12,903 nt of DNA from Paracoccaceae bacterium (GTDB lineage: Bacteria; Pseudomonadota; Alphaproteobacteria; Rhodobacterales; Rhodobacteraceae): contig JAFGVZ010000153.1 of NCBI GenBank assembly GCA_016937725.1, positions 1-12,903 of the forward strand. Direction: 5' to 3'. Under the pieces are notes generated by a model. That model made no database searches. It had not been told where the DNA came from and saw only the letters and a list, made by a program, of their open reading frames with translations. Shown here piece after piece: positions 1 to 6,759 of this stretch; the first letter of the stretch is position 1, and the number at the start of each line of letters is the position of its first letter. A program made the translations under genes and the position numbers.

Positions 1-1
1 A

Positions 2-73
2 GATATGCGGGGCGGTCGCTTTGTGGTGGCGCGGCGGGAGGGTGAGCATTTGGGGCAAGATGAAGGGGGTTAA
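2..73 (+). CDS. possible 3' end of an unidentified plus-strand gene (partial)
   Basis: Frame 2 is open from the left edge to a TAA at 71-73 and encodes 23 residues, including an arginine-rich stretch (RGGRFVVARR) that reads like the C-terminus of a cytosolic protein. The stop interlocks with the TAA of the minus-strand gene ending at 70, so the two genes would converge tail to tail with a 2-base overlap. Frame 3 is also open here, so the frame choice is uncertain. The piece is too short to name a family. Confidence 0.35.
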   Translation, partial: DMRGGRFVVARREGEHLGQDEGG

Positions 74-1368
74 ACGTCGAGCATCGGGGGAAGCGTCGGC
101 ACCGGAGGGATCGGATCAGGCTTCAAAAACTCCCAAAGCGACGGCAGTGCTTCACTTGCAAATGGACCTGCGACGTAGGCGAAGCCATGGATAATTGTCG
201 CCCCCGCCACATTGCCCAGAGCACCGATCATCACTCCGCGCATGAACGCCCCCTGTTCGCCCGAAAGCGACTCAACCAGTTGCGCGTTATTGGCTTCAAG
301 GGTCCGAATCTTAGCGGTCAGTTCAACAATCAAACGATCTCTATCGTCAACATCCCGCAGCAACACCGCGATCTGGCCGAACGTGCGCGAGAGCGTGACG
401 ATTGGTTCAAGCTCTGGCGGGGTTTCGTTTGGGCAACCGAGTTCGCGGCGATAGGCGAGCTCCATGTTCTCGAATTGCTTTTGCAAAAACTCCGCCGATT
501 GCCGCGCAGGTTCAGGGGCAGCAAGGACCAAGTTGATATGCGATCGCTCGACATCGGTGATTTCGGGCGATTGCGGCGTTGGCTTCGGCTTATGCTCTGC
601 CACAATCCGCTGGATCAGCGCGTTGACGTGGTCGGCGCCTTTGTCCCAGTCGGCGGGGTCGATGAGGGCGATTTTGGTGAGCAGGTCGTAGTCTTGCGGG
701 CGGCCATAGAGGGCATTTTCATACCACTCGACCCAGAAGCGCCAGCCTTCGCCTTGGGCGAGGATTTGGGGGCAAGTGTCTCGCCACAGCTCTTCCTGTG
801 CGTCAATCCACCGTTCGCCAAGGCTAGCTTCGAGTAGCTCGGCCTCAGACTCATCGTGTGCGTCAATGGAGAGGCAGCTCCAAAAAACAGAAGTTGCACC
901 AATTTTTTCTGACGCCTTTTCTGCTGGTTCTACTGCATCGAGCAATTCCGTAGGATTGTGAAAAGCAAATGGTGCTTCAAGGCAGGCTCTAGCGGCGTCG
1001 GTCGCATAAGATACGGCAAACGCCTCTTTTAGCGACAGTTTGTTTGCCAACTTTAATAGCGCCGTAACACCGTGCTCAGATTTTTGTCCGATATGCTGGA
1101 ACCAAGAATAGGGCTTTGTCAGCTTTTTCGCGATCTGGGCGTGCGCAGCGATCAGACCCCACAGACAGAAGTGAAGCTGTGCACCATATCTTACCGAAGT
1201 CTCCAAAGAAGCGATTCTCAGATATATGGGCAAGACGCGCAAAGCCGCCCGGAATGCGATAGCACCGACCAACCGCCGCGCCATTTCTCGTTCTTCTTCC
1301 GTCTCTTGCGGCAGGCTTTCCAGCCATGCCTGCAAGCTGTCGGCGTCCTTGATCTCCTCTGCCCGCAC
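70..1368 (-). CDS. uncharacterised protein with coiled coil and C-terminal membrane-like segment
   Basis: This gene encodes 432 residues and starts with GTG at 1368, three bases after the stop of the upstream hexapeptide gene, so it is probably the third gene of that transcript. I do not recognise a named domain. Residues 1-200 look mostly helical. Residues 208-255 carry an aromatic block (WRFWVEWY) followed by a conserved-looking LLTKIALIDPADWDKG stretch, of a kind I associate with hypothetical proteins in alphaproteobacteria. Residues 340-369 are a heptad-like charged helix, a probable short coiled coil. Residues 375-402 are glycine- and alanine-rich and hydrophobic, and could be a membrane segment. 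The tail is proline-rich. There is no signal peptide. The promoter-proximal half (about 860-1340) is visibly more AT-rich than the neighbouring genes, which may indicate transfer. No function is assigned. Confidence 0.8.
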   Translation of the reverse strand: MRAEEIKDADSLQAWLESLPQETEEEREMARRLVGAIAFRAALRVLPIYLRIASLETSVRYGAQLHFCLWGLIAAHAQIAKKLTKPYSWFQHIGQKSEHGVTALLKLANKLSLKEAFAVSYATDAARACLEAPFAFHNPTELLDAVEPAEKASEKIGATSVFWSCLSIDAHDESEAELLEASLGERWIDAQEELWRDTCPQILAQGEGWRFWVEWYENALYGRPQDYDLLTKIALIDPADWDKGADHVNALIQRIVAEHKPKPTPQSPEITDVERSHINLVLAAPEPARQSAEFLQKQFENMELAYRRELGCPNETPPELEPIVTLSRTFGQIAVLLRDVDDRDRLIVELTAKIRTLEANNAQLVESLSGEQGAFMRGVMIGALGNVAGATIIHGFAYVAGPFASEALPSLWEFLKPDPIPPVPTLPPMLDV

Positions 1369-1371
1369 CGC

Positions 1372-1899
1372 CTACTCCAACGCCACCAGCCCCGCCTTGA
1401 AGCGGGCCATGTTGGCGCGGTAGCCCTCCGCCGACTTGAGCAGCTTCGCCTGCGCGGCCTCGTCCAGTTCGCGCACCACGCGACCGGGCGCGCCCATCAC
1501 CAGCGACCCGTCGGGGATGTCCTTCCCCTCCGTCACCAGCGCGCCTGCCCCGATCAGGCAGCCACGCCCGATGCGCGCGCCGTTCAGCACCGTCGCGCCC
1601 ATGCCGATAAGCGAGCCGTCGCCGATGGTGCAGCCATGCAGCATCGCCTTGTGCCCGATGGTGCAATTGGCACCAATCACCAGCGGATAGCCCATATCGG
1701 TATGCAGCACGCAGTTTTCCTGAATGTTGCTGCCGGGGCCCACGACAATCGCCTCGTTATCGCCGCGCAGTGTGCAGTTGAACCAGACCGACACGCCCGG
1801 ATGCAGCACGATATCGCCGATCAGGTGCGCGCCGGGGGCGACCCAATAGTCGCCATCCTCGGGCAAGGTCGGGCGGCGGTCGCCCAGTGCGTAGAGCAT
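1372..1899 (-). CDS. gamma-carbonic-anhydrase-like hexapeptide-repeat protein (YrdA/PaaY type)
   Basis: The 175-residue product is a left-handed beta-helix protein of the gamma carbonic anhydrase/YrdA/PaaY family, normally a cytosolic trimer binding one metal between subunits. Hexapeptide turns run from about residue 20 to 135 (for example VAPGAHLIGDI and TIGDGSLIGMGATV). His66, His83 and His88 match the three family metal ligands, and the region ends with the usual MGAPGRVVREL before a C-terminal helix. The length is normal for the family. Two starts are possible: ATG at 1899, used here, sharing one base with the stop of the upstream dehydrogenase; or GTG at 1902, which gives a 4-base overlap and one extra residue. 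Either way the two genes should be translationally coupled. The metal site is seen in the sequence. Carbonic anhydrase activity is unsure, because many family members show little or have other roles. Confidence 0.9.
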   Translation of the reverse strand: MLYALGDRRPTLPEDGDYWVAPGAHLIGDIVLHPGVSVWFNCTLRGDNEAIVVGPGSNIQENCVLHTDMGYPLVIGANCTIGHKAMLHGCTIGDGSLIGMGATVLNGARIGRGCLIGAGALVTEGKDIPDGSLVMGAPGRVVRELDEAAQAKLLKSAEGYRANMARFKAGLVALE

Positions 1900-2777
1900 C
1901 ACGCGCCCCCCAGTTTGCGCAGCCGTTCGATCAGGCTGGACGTGTCCCAGCGCCCGCCGCCCATTTGCTGCACGTCCTTATAGAACTGGTCGATCAGTGC
2001 GGTAATCGGCAGGGACGCCCCCACATCATCAGCGGCAGCAAGGCAGATGGCCAAGTCCTTGCGCATCCAATCCACCGCGAAGCCATGGTTGAATTCGCCA
2101 TCCAGCATGGTGCCGTGGCGGTTGGCCATTTGCCATGATCCGGCGGCGCCCTGAGAGATGACCTCTATCACGGCGCGACCATCCATGCCGGCTTTCTCGC
2201 CGAAATGCAGCGCTTCGGACAGGCCCTGCACCAGCCCGGCGATGCAGATCTGGTTCATCATCTTGGCCACTTGGCCTGCGCCGCTGTCGCCCATGCGTTT
2301 GCACACGCGGGCATAGGCGGCCATGATCGGTTCGGCGCTGGCATATTGCGCGGCATCGCCCCCGCACATGATGGACAAAACGCCATTTTCGGCACCTGCC
2401 TGCCCGCCAGAGACGGGCGCATCGACAAAGCCCAAACCCAGATCGGCGGCGGCGGCGTTCATCTCGCGCGTGACTTGGGCCGAGACGGTCGTGTGGTCGA
2501 CGAAGATCGCGCCTTTGCTCATACCCGCGAATGCGCCATCCGGGCCCGTGCAGACGCCGCGCAGGTCGTCGTCATTGCCCACGCAGGCCATGACAAATTC
2601 GGCCCCTTCCGCGGCCTTGGCCGGGGTCGCGGCCCATGCACCACCATGCTTCTCGACCCAAGCCTCGGCCTTCGCGGCGGTGCGGTTATAGACGGTCACG
2701 TCATGGCCCGCTTTCGCCAGATGCCCCGCCATCGGCGCACCCATGACACCAAGGCCCAGGAATGCTACTTTCGCCAT
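1899..2777 (-). CDS. NAD(P)-dependent beta-hydroxyacid dehydrogenase (3-hydroxyisobutyrate dehydrogenase family)
   Basis: The 292-residue product belongs to the family that includes 3-hydroxyisobutyrate dehydrogenase (MmsB), tartronate semialdehyde reductase (GarR) and related succinic semialdehyde reductases. These oxidise or reduce small beta-hydroxyacids and semialdehydes in the cytosol. The Rossmann fold opens with GLGVMGAPMAGHL (residues 8-20). The substrate-binding signature DAPVSGGQAGAENG spans 119-132. The GAGQVAKMMNQ motif (166-176) places the catalytic lysine at Lys172, and Lys240 lies in the conserved KDL. The frame is open further upstream, but ATG at 2777 is chosen because the Rossmann motif starts there and an AGGGAGAG Shine-Dalgarno lies 5 bases before it. 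It is the first gene of a tight minus-strand run with the hexapeptide protein and the 432-residue protein. The exact substrate cannot be read from the sequence; NADH versus NADPH preference is also open. Confidence 0.92.
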   Translation of the reverse strand: MAKVAFLGLGVMGAPMAGHLAKAGHDVTVYNRTAAKAEAWVEKHGGAWAATPAKAAEGAEFVMACVGNDDDLRGVCTGPDGAFAGMSKGAIFVDHTTVSAQVTREMNAAAADLGLGFVDAPVSGGQAGAENGVLSIMCGGDAAQYASAEPIMAAYARVCKRMGDSGAGQVAKMMNQICIAGLVQGLSEALHFGEKAGMDGRAVIEVISQGAAGSWQMANRHGTMLDGEFNHGFAVDWMRKDLAICLAAADDVGASLPITALIDQFYKDVQQMGGGRWDTSSLIERLRKLGGA

Positions 2778-2782
2778 CGTAT

Positions 2783-2790
2783 CTCTCCCT
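2783..2790 (-). promoter_or_regulatory. ribosome binding site fixing the dehydrogenase start
   Basis: On the minus strand this reads AGGGAGAG, five bases before ATG at 2777. It decides the start against the longer open frame, whose 40 extra residues have no family counterpart and fill the divergent control region. Confidence 0.75.
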
Positions 2791-2836
2791 CTCGAATTCT
2801 TGTGATTGCGCAACCCGCGTTCTAGAGATTGCGCTT

Positions 2837-2848
2837 CCCATGCATGGG
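2837..2848. promoter_or_regulatory. 12-bp perfect palindrome, candidate operator
   Basis: CCCATGCATGGG is a perfect 12-bp palindrome, and the flanking T and G could add one wobble pair. It lies in the middle of the divergent region between the dehydrogenase (minus) and the acylase (plus), where a regulator could control both. I do not recognise the binding protein. Confidence 0.35.
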
Positions 2849-2877
2849 GCATACCTATCAGCCCCAACGCAACGCCA

Positions 2878-2905
2878 AAAGTAAAGCTCTGACGCAACGT
2901 GCCAA
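2878..2905 (-). promoter_or_regulatory. candidate sigma70 promoter for the dehydrogenase operon
   Basis: On the minus strand TTGGCA (2905-2900) and TACTTT (2883-2878) are separated by 16 bases. Transcription would start near 2871 and give a leader of about 95 bases containing the palindrome at 2837-2848. The -35 half is good and the -10 half is weak. The element overlaps the acylase start codon. Confidence 0.3.
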
Positions 2906-5361
2906 TGTTTACCTTGTTTAGATGGCTTGTCAGGTTGTTCCTGGGCCTGGCCCTGATCGCGGTTATGGCGGTGATCGGCGTGTATTTCTTCGCGTCGCGG
3001 TCGCTGCCCGACTATGACGGGCGGCGCGTGGTCGAAAGCGTGAGCGCCCCGGTCGAGATCGTGCGCAACACCCATGCCGTGCCGCATATCTTCGGGGAAA
3101 ATGACGCGGACGTGTTTTTCGGGCTGGGCTATGCCCATGCGCAGGACCGGTTCTGGCAGATGCAAATGTCGCGGCGCACGGCGCAGGGGCGTTTGTCGGA
3201 AATGTTCGGGCGCAGCACCTTGCGCGTGGACGAGTTGATGCGTCGGCTGGACATCTACACTTTGTCGCGTGATGCGTTTGACGCGCAAGACGCGCCGACC
3301 CAAGCTGCGCTGACGGCCTATGCTGAGGGCGTGAATGCTTGGCTTCTGGAGGTCAACGAGGGCGCGCAGGGGCGCGGCGCACCGGAATTCTTCCTGTTCG
3401 ACGCAGAGATGCCGCTATGGCAACCCGCTGACAGTATTGCCATTTTAAAGTTGATGGCCGTGCAGCAAAACACCCAGATCGCGCAAGAGGTGCGGCGCGC
3501 GCGGCTTTCGCTGGCCCTGCAAGGAACCGGGCTGACTGGGGCGCTGCCCGGTGTGATGGCGACAGTCGCGACCGAACTGCCTGATTACGGCCAAATTTTT
3601 CCGGCTGTGCCACCAAGCGGTCGCGCAGCGCTGGACACCGACCCGTTCGCCATGCTGCCCGCGCCGGACTTGCGCACAGCATCCGCCAGTATAGCAGCCG
3701 CGCCCGCACGCGCGGCCACCGATGGCGCGCTTCTGGCGCATAGTCCGCAGGCTCCGCTTTCGGCACCTTCCATGATGTATCTGGCGCGGCTGGAACTGCA
3801 AACTGGTGGTGTTATCGGGGCGACCGTGCCGGGCTTGCCGGTGGTCTTTTCGGGGCGCTCGCCCAATCTGGGCTGGGGTTTGGGCGCGGCCTTCGTCGAT
3901 GACAGCGACCTGTTCTTGGAAGAATTGAACGCCGCCGACCCCACGCAATACCGCACCCCCGAAGGCTGGGCCGAATTTGAAAGCCGTGGCTCCATCATCC
4001 GCATAAAGGATGAAGACCCGGTTACCCTGACGCTGCGCTGGTCACGCAATGGGCCAGTGTTGTCGGGCGGCCTGTTCGATCTGGCCAGCGTCACCCCACC
4101 CGGTCATGTGGCGACGGTCTCTTGGACGACGCTCGCGCCCGATGATTCCTCGATCACGGCATTGATGGGCGTGATGCGCGCGCAATCGCTTGAGGACGCG
4201 TTTGCCGCGGGCGAGCGTTACATCGCGCCTGCGCAAAACCTGATGCTGGCTGAACCCGATCGCATTGCCATGCAAACCATTGGACGCTTGCCTCGCCGCA
4301 GCGCCGCCTCGATGACCCAAGGCCAGATGCCCGCCCCCGGCTGGCAGAGCGAAAACCTGTGGCTGGGCAGCCTGCCTTATGCGGCCAATCCCAGCTTTTC
4401 CGACCCGGAAGCGGGTATTTTGCTGAACACCAATAATGAATTGCTGGACCGTCCCTTTCCGCTGCATGTGGGCCATGATTGGGGCGACAGCCAACGCATA
4501 GAACGGCTGGCGCATTTGGTGCGGGCCCGCAGCGTGCATACCCGCGACAGCTTTATCGAAGCGCAGCTTGACACCGTCAGCCCGGCAGCGCGCTTGCTGT
4601 TGCCCTTGGTCGCGGCAAACCTTTGGTTCTCCGGGGATGCGGCACCCGAAGGCACCCGCGCCCATACCCGCCAGCGCGCCCTGCGCCTTTTGGCCGAGTG
4701 GAATGGCGAGATGAACGAACATCTGCCCGAACCGCTGATCTACACCGCATGGATGCGCGCACTTCAGGACCGGCTGATCCGCGACGAGCTTGGCGCATTG
4801 GCCGAGGACTTCACCCATCTGGACCCGGCTTTCGTGGCTCGGGTGTTCCGCAACGAAGAGGGTGCGGGCGCATGGTGCGATATCATCCAATCGTCGGTTG
4901 TGGAAAGCTGTGATGACATGGCCCTTGTCGCGCTGGATGACGCGATCTTGCGTCTGTCGGAACAATTTGGGGACAATCTGGAAAGCTGGCGTTGGGGCGA
5001 TGCGCATGTCGCGCGGCACGATCACCCGGTGCTGCGCGAGGCCGCAATGTTGCGCTATGTGGTGAATATCCGCCAATCCACCTCTGGCGGCGATCACACG
5101 CTGAACATGGGGCGCGGCGCGGGAAATGCGACCGACCCGTTCGCCAATGTCATGGGGCCAGTCTATCGCGGAGTCTATGACTTTGCCGACCCCGAAAGCT
5201 CTGTCTTCATCATCTCGACCGGGCAATCCGGGCATCCTTTGTCACGGCACTATGACGATCTTGGCGATCTGTGGCGGCGCGGCGAATACATTCCGATGAC
5301 ACTTGATCCCGCTCTGGCGCGCGCGGGCACCATTGGTGTGCTGACCTTGGACCCGCAATAA
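2905..5361 (+). CDS. penicillin acylase / acylhomoserine-lactone acylase family Ntn hydrolase, active site altered
   Basis: The 818-residue product matches the penicillin G acylase/AHL acylase family, periplasmic amidases that mature by cutting out a linker so that a serine becomes the N-terminal nucleophile of the beta subunit. A hydrophobic helix at about residues 10-30 is a signal anchor or uncleaved signal. Family landmarks include DAEMPLWQPADSIAILKLMA, then APSMMYLARLELQTGG and WGLG after the processing site, NTNN (508-511, with Asn510 a likely oxyanion residue), Arg531 in SQRIERL, and the C-terminal NIRQSTSGGDHTLNMG and ISTGQSGHPLSRHY. Where the family has Ser-Asn-x-Trp followed by NDPH, this protein has SASI (260-263) and HSPQ (279-282). 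The nucleophile serine may be kept, but its neighbours are not. ATG 2905 gives the shortest plausible leader (MFTLFRWLVRLF); GTG at 2899 would add two residues. No clear Shine-Dalgarno is visible. Substrate unknown; activity uncertain. Confidence 0.9.
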   Translation: MFTLFRWLVRLFLGLALIAVMAVIGVYFFASRSLPDYDGRRVVESVSAPVEIVRNTHAVPHIFGENDADVFFGLGYAHAQDRFWQMQMSRRTAQGRLSEMFGRSTLRVDELMRRLDIYTLSRDAFDAQDAPTQAALTAYAEGVNAWLLEVNEGAQGRGAPEFFLFDAEMPLWQPADSIAILKLMAVQQNTQIAQEVRRARLSLALQGTGLTGALPGVMATVATELPDYGQIFPAVPPSGRAALDTDPFAMLPAPDLRTASASIAAAPARAATDGALLAHSPQAPLSAPSMMYLARLELQTGGVIGATVPGLPVVFSGRSPNLGWGLGAAFVDDSDLFLEELNAADPTQYRTPEGWAEFESRGSIIRIKDEDPVTLTLRWSRNGPVLSGGLFDLASVTPPGHVATVSWTTLAPDDSSITALMGVMRAQSLEDAFAAGERYIAPAQNLMLAEPDRIAMQTIGRLPRRSAASMTQGQMPAPGWQSENLWLGSLPYAANPSFSDPEAGILLNTNNELLDRPFPLHVGHDWGDSQRIERLAHLVRARSVHTRDSFIEAQLDTVSPAARLLLPLVAANLWFSGDAAPEGTRAHTRQRALRLLAEWNGEMNEHLPEPLIYTAWMRALQDRLIRDELGALAEDFTHLDPAFVARVFRNEEGAGAWCDIIQSSVVESCDDMALVALDDAILRLSEQFGDNLESWRWGDAHVARHDHPVLREAAMLRYVVNIRQSTSGGDHTLNMGRGAGNATDPFANVMGPVYRGVYDFADPESSVFIISTGQSGHPLSRHYDDLGDLWRRGEYIPMTLDPALARAGTIGVLTLDPQ

Positions 5362-5538
5362 TCCTGTATTCTACAGCCCTAGGCACGATCTGCGTGGCTT
5401 TTGCGCAACTTTACGCAACGTTGCCTAAAAGTTGACCTTAAGTCAAAAATGACAGTAACGCGCAAGTGATGGCATCTGTCAAACAAACGTCACACGGCGG
5501 CGCGTTGAGGAGCGCGCTGGATCTGGGGAGGATCATCC
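5362..5538. promoter_or_regulatory. upstream region of the FadL-type gene with stacked inverted repeats
   Basis: This 177-base gap holds a small hairpin (CTGTA at 5364-5368 with TACAG at 5372-5376) and a weak hairpin (CACG 5384-5387 with CGTG 5393-5396) followed by TTTT, which may end the acylase transcript. It then holds TTGCGCAA (5401-5408), the perfect palindrome GCAACGTTGC (5415-5424), and TTGAC-N5-GTCAA (5432-5446). TTGACC at 5432 could be a -35 box, but the -10 position (near 5455) is poor. GGGGAGG at 5525-5531 is a strong ribosome binding site, seven bases before the next ATG. A regulator binding the inverted repeats is likely but not identified. Confidence 0.4.
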
Positions 5539-6633
5539 ATGCGCAATGTCATTCTGGCACTAACAGCGTCTATCGCGGCGGCCCCTGCTCTTGCGGGCGG
5601 GGTTGAACGCTCGACGCAGCCTATTGCCATCTTGTTCGAAGAAGGTCGCTACCTTGAATTTAGCGGCAGCTACGCGCGGCCCAAGGTGTCGGGCACGACC
5701 TCGGCTTTGTTCGGTAGCGCGGCAACCGGCAATATCGCGAACAACTTCTTTACCGGAGCGATCGGCTATAAGGCCGATCTGGGCGACAACTGGTCCTATG
5801 CGATCACGGTCGACCAGCCCATCGGTGCCGATGTTGTCTATCCTGCCGGCTCGGCCCTTGCTGCCTTGGGTGGAGAAATTAAAAGCACCGCATTGACCGC
5901 CATGCTGCGCTACAAGTTCCATGGCGGTTTCTCGGCCTATGCCGGGCTGCGCTCTGTCTGGACAAGCGGCACCGTCGCTATCCCTGCGCCCGTCGTGGGC
6001 GCGCTGGGTGGCCCTGCGGCGGCCTACTCGCTGACCAGCAACACGGATCAGGCATTTGGCTACATGCTTGGCGTGGCGTATGAGAAACCGGAAATCGCGC
6101 TACGGGTATCGCTGACCTATAGTTCTGCCGTGAAACACACCTTTACTGCGCAGGAAGCCTTTGGCGGCGTCCCCTTGCCGGCTGCGGCAACCTTCACGAC
6201 CAATATCCCGGAATCATTGACGCTCGATTTCCGGTCTGGCGTGGCCAAGGACACCTTGGTTTTTGGGTCTGTGCGCTGGGTTAACTGGAAGGACTTCGTC
6301 ATCCCCGCACCGGCGCTTGCGGGGCGTGCTATCGTCAGCTACCCAGAGAACTCGATGACCTATACCTTGGGCGTCGGGCGCAAGTTCAATGACACCTGGT
6401 CCGGCTCGCTCAGCCTGTCGCATGACACCGGCACTGGCAACCCGACCAGCAACCTTGGCCCGATCGGCAAGCGTAACTCTATCGCCATGGGCGTGTCCTA
6501 CACCCGCGACGCCATGACGATCAGTGGCGGCATTCAATACGCGCGTATCGGCGCAGCCACGACCACTTTGGGCAGCACCTTCGACGACAATTCGACCATT
6601 GGTGCCGGTATCCGCGTCGGTTTCCGTTTCTGA
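5539..6633 (+). CDS. OMPP1/FadL/TodX-family outer-membrane transport protein
   Basis: The 364-residue product is a probable outer-membrane beta-barrel of the FadL family, which lets long-chain fatty acids or other hydrophobic compounds cross the outer membrane. Residues 1-19 are a classical signal peptide ending in PALA, cleaved before GGVERS. Alternating aromatic beta-strands follow to the end, such as YAITVDQP and GYMLGVAYEKPEIALRVSLTY. The chain finishes with VGFRF, the terminal phenylalanine typical of barrels inserted by BamA. It is shorter than E. coli FadL (about 446 residues mature plus signal), as is common for alphaproteobacterial members. Start ATG 5539 is supported by the signal peptide and by GGGGAGG seven bases upstream. 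The gene stands alone between its own upstream control region and a strong terminator. The substrate is not readable from sequence. Confidence 0.88.
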   Translation: MRNVILALTASIAAAPALAGGVERSTQPIAILFEEGRYLEFSGSYARPKVSGTTSALFGSAATGNIANNFFTGAIGYKADLGDNWSYAITVDQPIGADVVYPAGSALAALGGEIKSTALTAMLRYKFHGGFSAYAGLRSVWTSGTVAIPAPVVGALGGPAAAYSLTSNTDQAFGYMLGVAYEKPEIALRVSLTYSSAVKHTFTAQEAFGGVPLPAAATFTTNIPESLTLDFRSGVAKDTLVFGSVRWVNWKDFVIPAPALAGRAIVSYPENSMTYTLGVGRKFNDTWSGSLSLSHDTGTGNPTSNLGPIGKRNSIAMGVSYTRDAMTISGGIQYARIGAATTTLGSTFDDNSTIGAGIRVGFRF

Positions 6634-6658
6634 GTAGCTTGTGTTTCAGTATCCTTGG

Positions 6659-6690
6659 CCCCGTCCGCACGTTGCGGGCGGGGTTTTTTC
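6659..6690 (+). terminator. strong rho-independent terminator after the FadL-type gene
   Basis: An 11-bp stem (CCCCGTCCGCA, 6659-6669, with TGCGGGCGGGG, 6673-6683; one G-U wobble) encloses the loop CGT and is followed by six T (6684-6689). It lies 25 bases after the FadL stop and separates that gene from the metA run. Confidence 0.92.
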
Positions 6691-6715
6691 ATGGACGGGC
6701 GTTTGTCAGGCTTCA

Positions 6716-6744
6716 TTGACGCGCGGCGCGCTTGGGTCTAGCTA
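6716..6744 (+). promoter_or_regulatory. candidate promoter of the ATPase-metA operon
   Basis: TTGACG (6716-6721) and TAGCTA (6739-6744) are 17 bases apart. The -35 is near consensus; the -10 is weak and sits inside the palindrome CTAGCTAG (6738-6745). Transcription would begin about 6751, leaving a leader of under 10 bases before ATG 6760, which fits the lack of a clear Shine-Dalgarno there. No SAM riboswitch fold is visible in this gap. Confidence 0.3.
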
Positions 6745-6759
6745 GGCACGGCCTCGCAT

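Noticed and set aside
1072..1983. Plus-strand open frame (303 codons) across the hexapeptide and dehydrogenase genes
   Set aside because: It spans three genes on the opposite strand, is rich in His, Arg and Gln as shadow frames in high-GC DNA are, and lacks a ribosome binding site.
2778..2897. Longer N-terminus for the dehydrogenase (start at 2897)
   Set aside because: The Rossmann motif starts right after ATG 2777, which has a strong ribosome binding site; the extra 40 residues do not resemble the family.
4042..5235. Long minus-strand open frame (397 codons) opposite the acylase
   Set aside because: It is antisense to a protein with clear family motifs and shows no recognisable domain of its own.
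5364..5402. Strong terminator after the acylase gene
   Set aside because: The two hairpins are short (5 and 4 pairs) and only the second is followed by a brief T-run, so it is noted only as a weak possibility.
5432..5446. FNR/FnrL box upstream of the FadL-type gene
   Set aside because: TTGAC-N5-GTCAA resembles TTGAT-N4-ATCAA, but the half-sites are one base too far apart and the inner base differs, so it does not fit FNR.
5432..5446. CtrA site (TTAA-N7-TTAA)
   Set aside because: Only one TTAA half-site is present.
6634..6759. SAM riboswitch ahead of the metA run
   Set aside because: After the terminator only about 70 bases remain and they show no SAM-II-like pseudoknot or conserved core.
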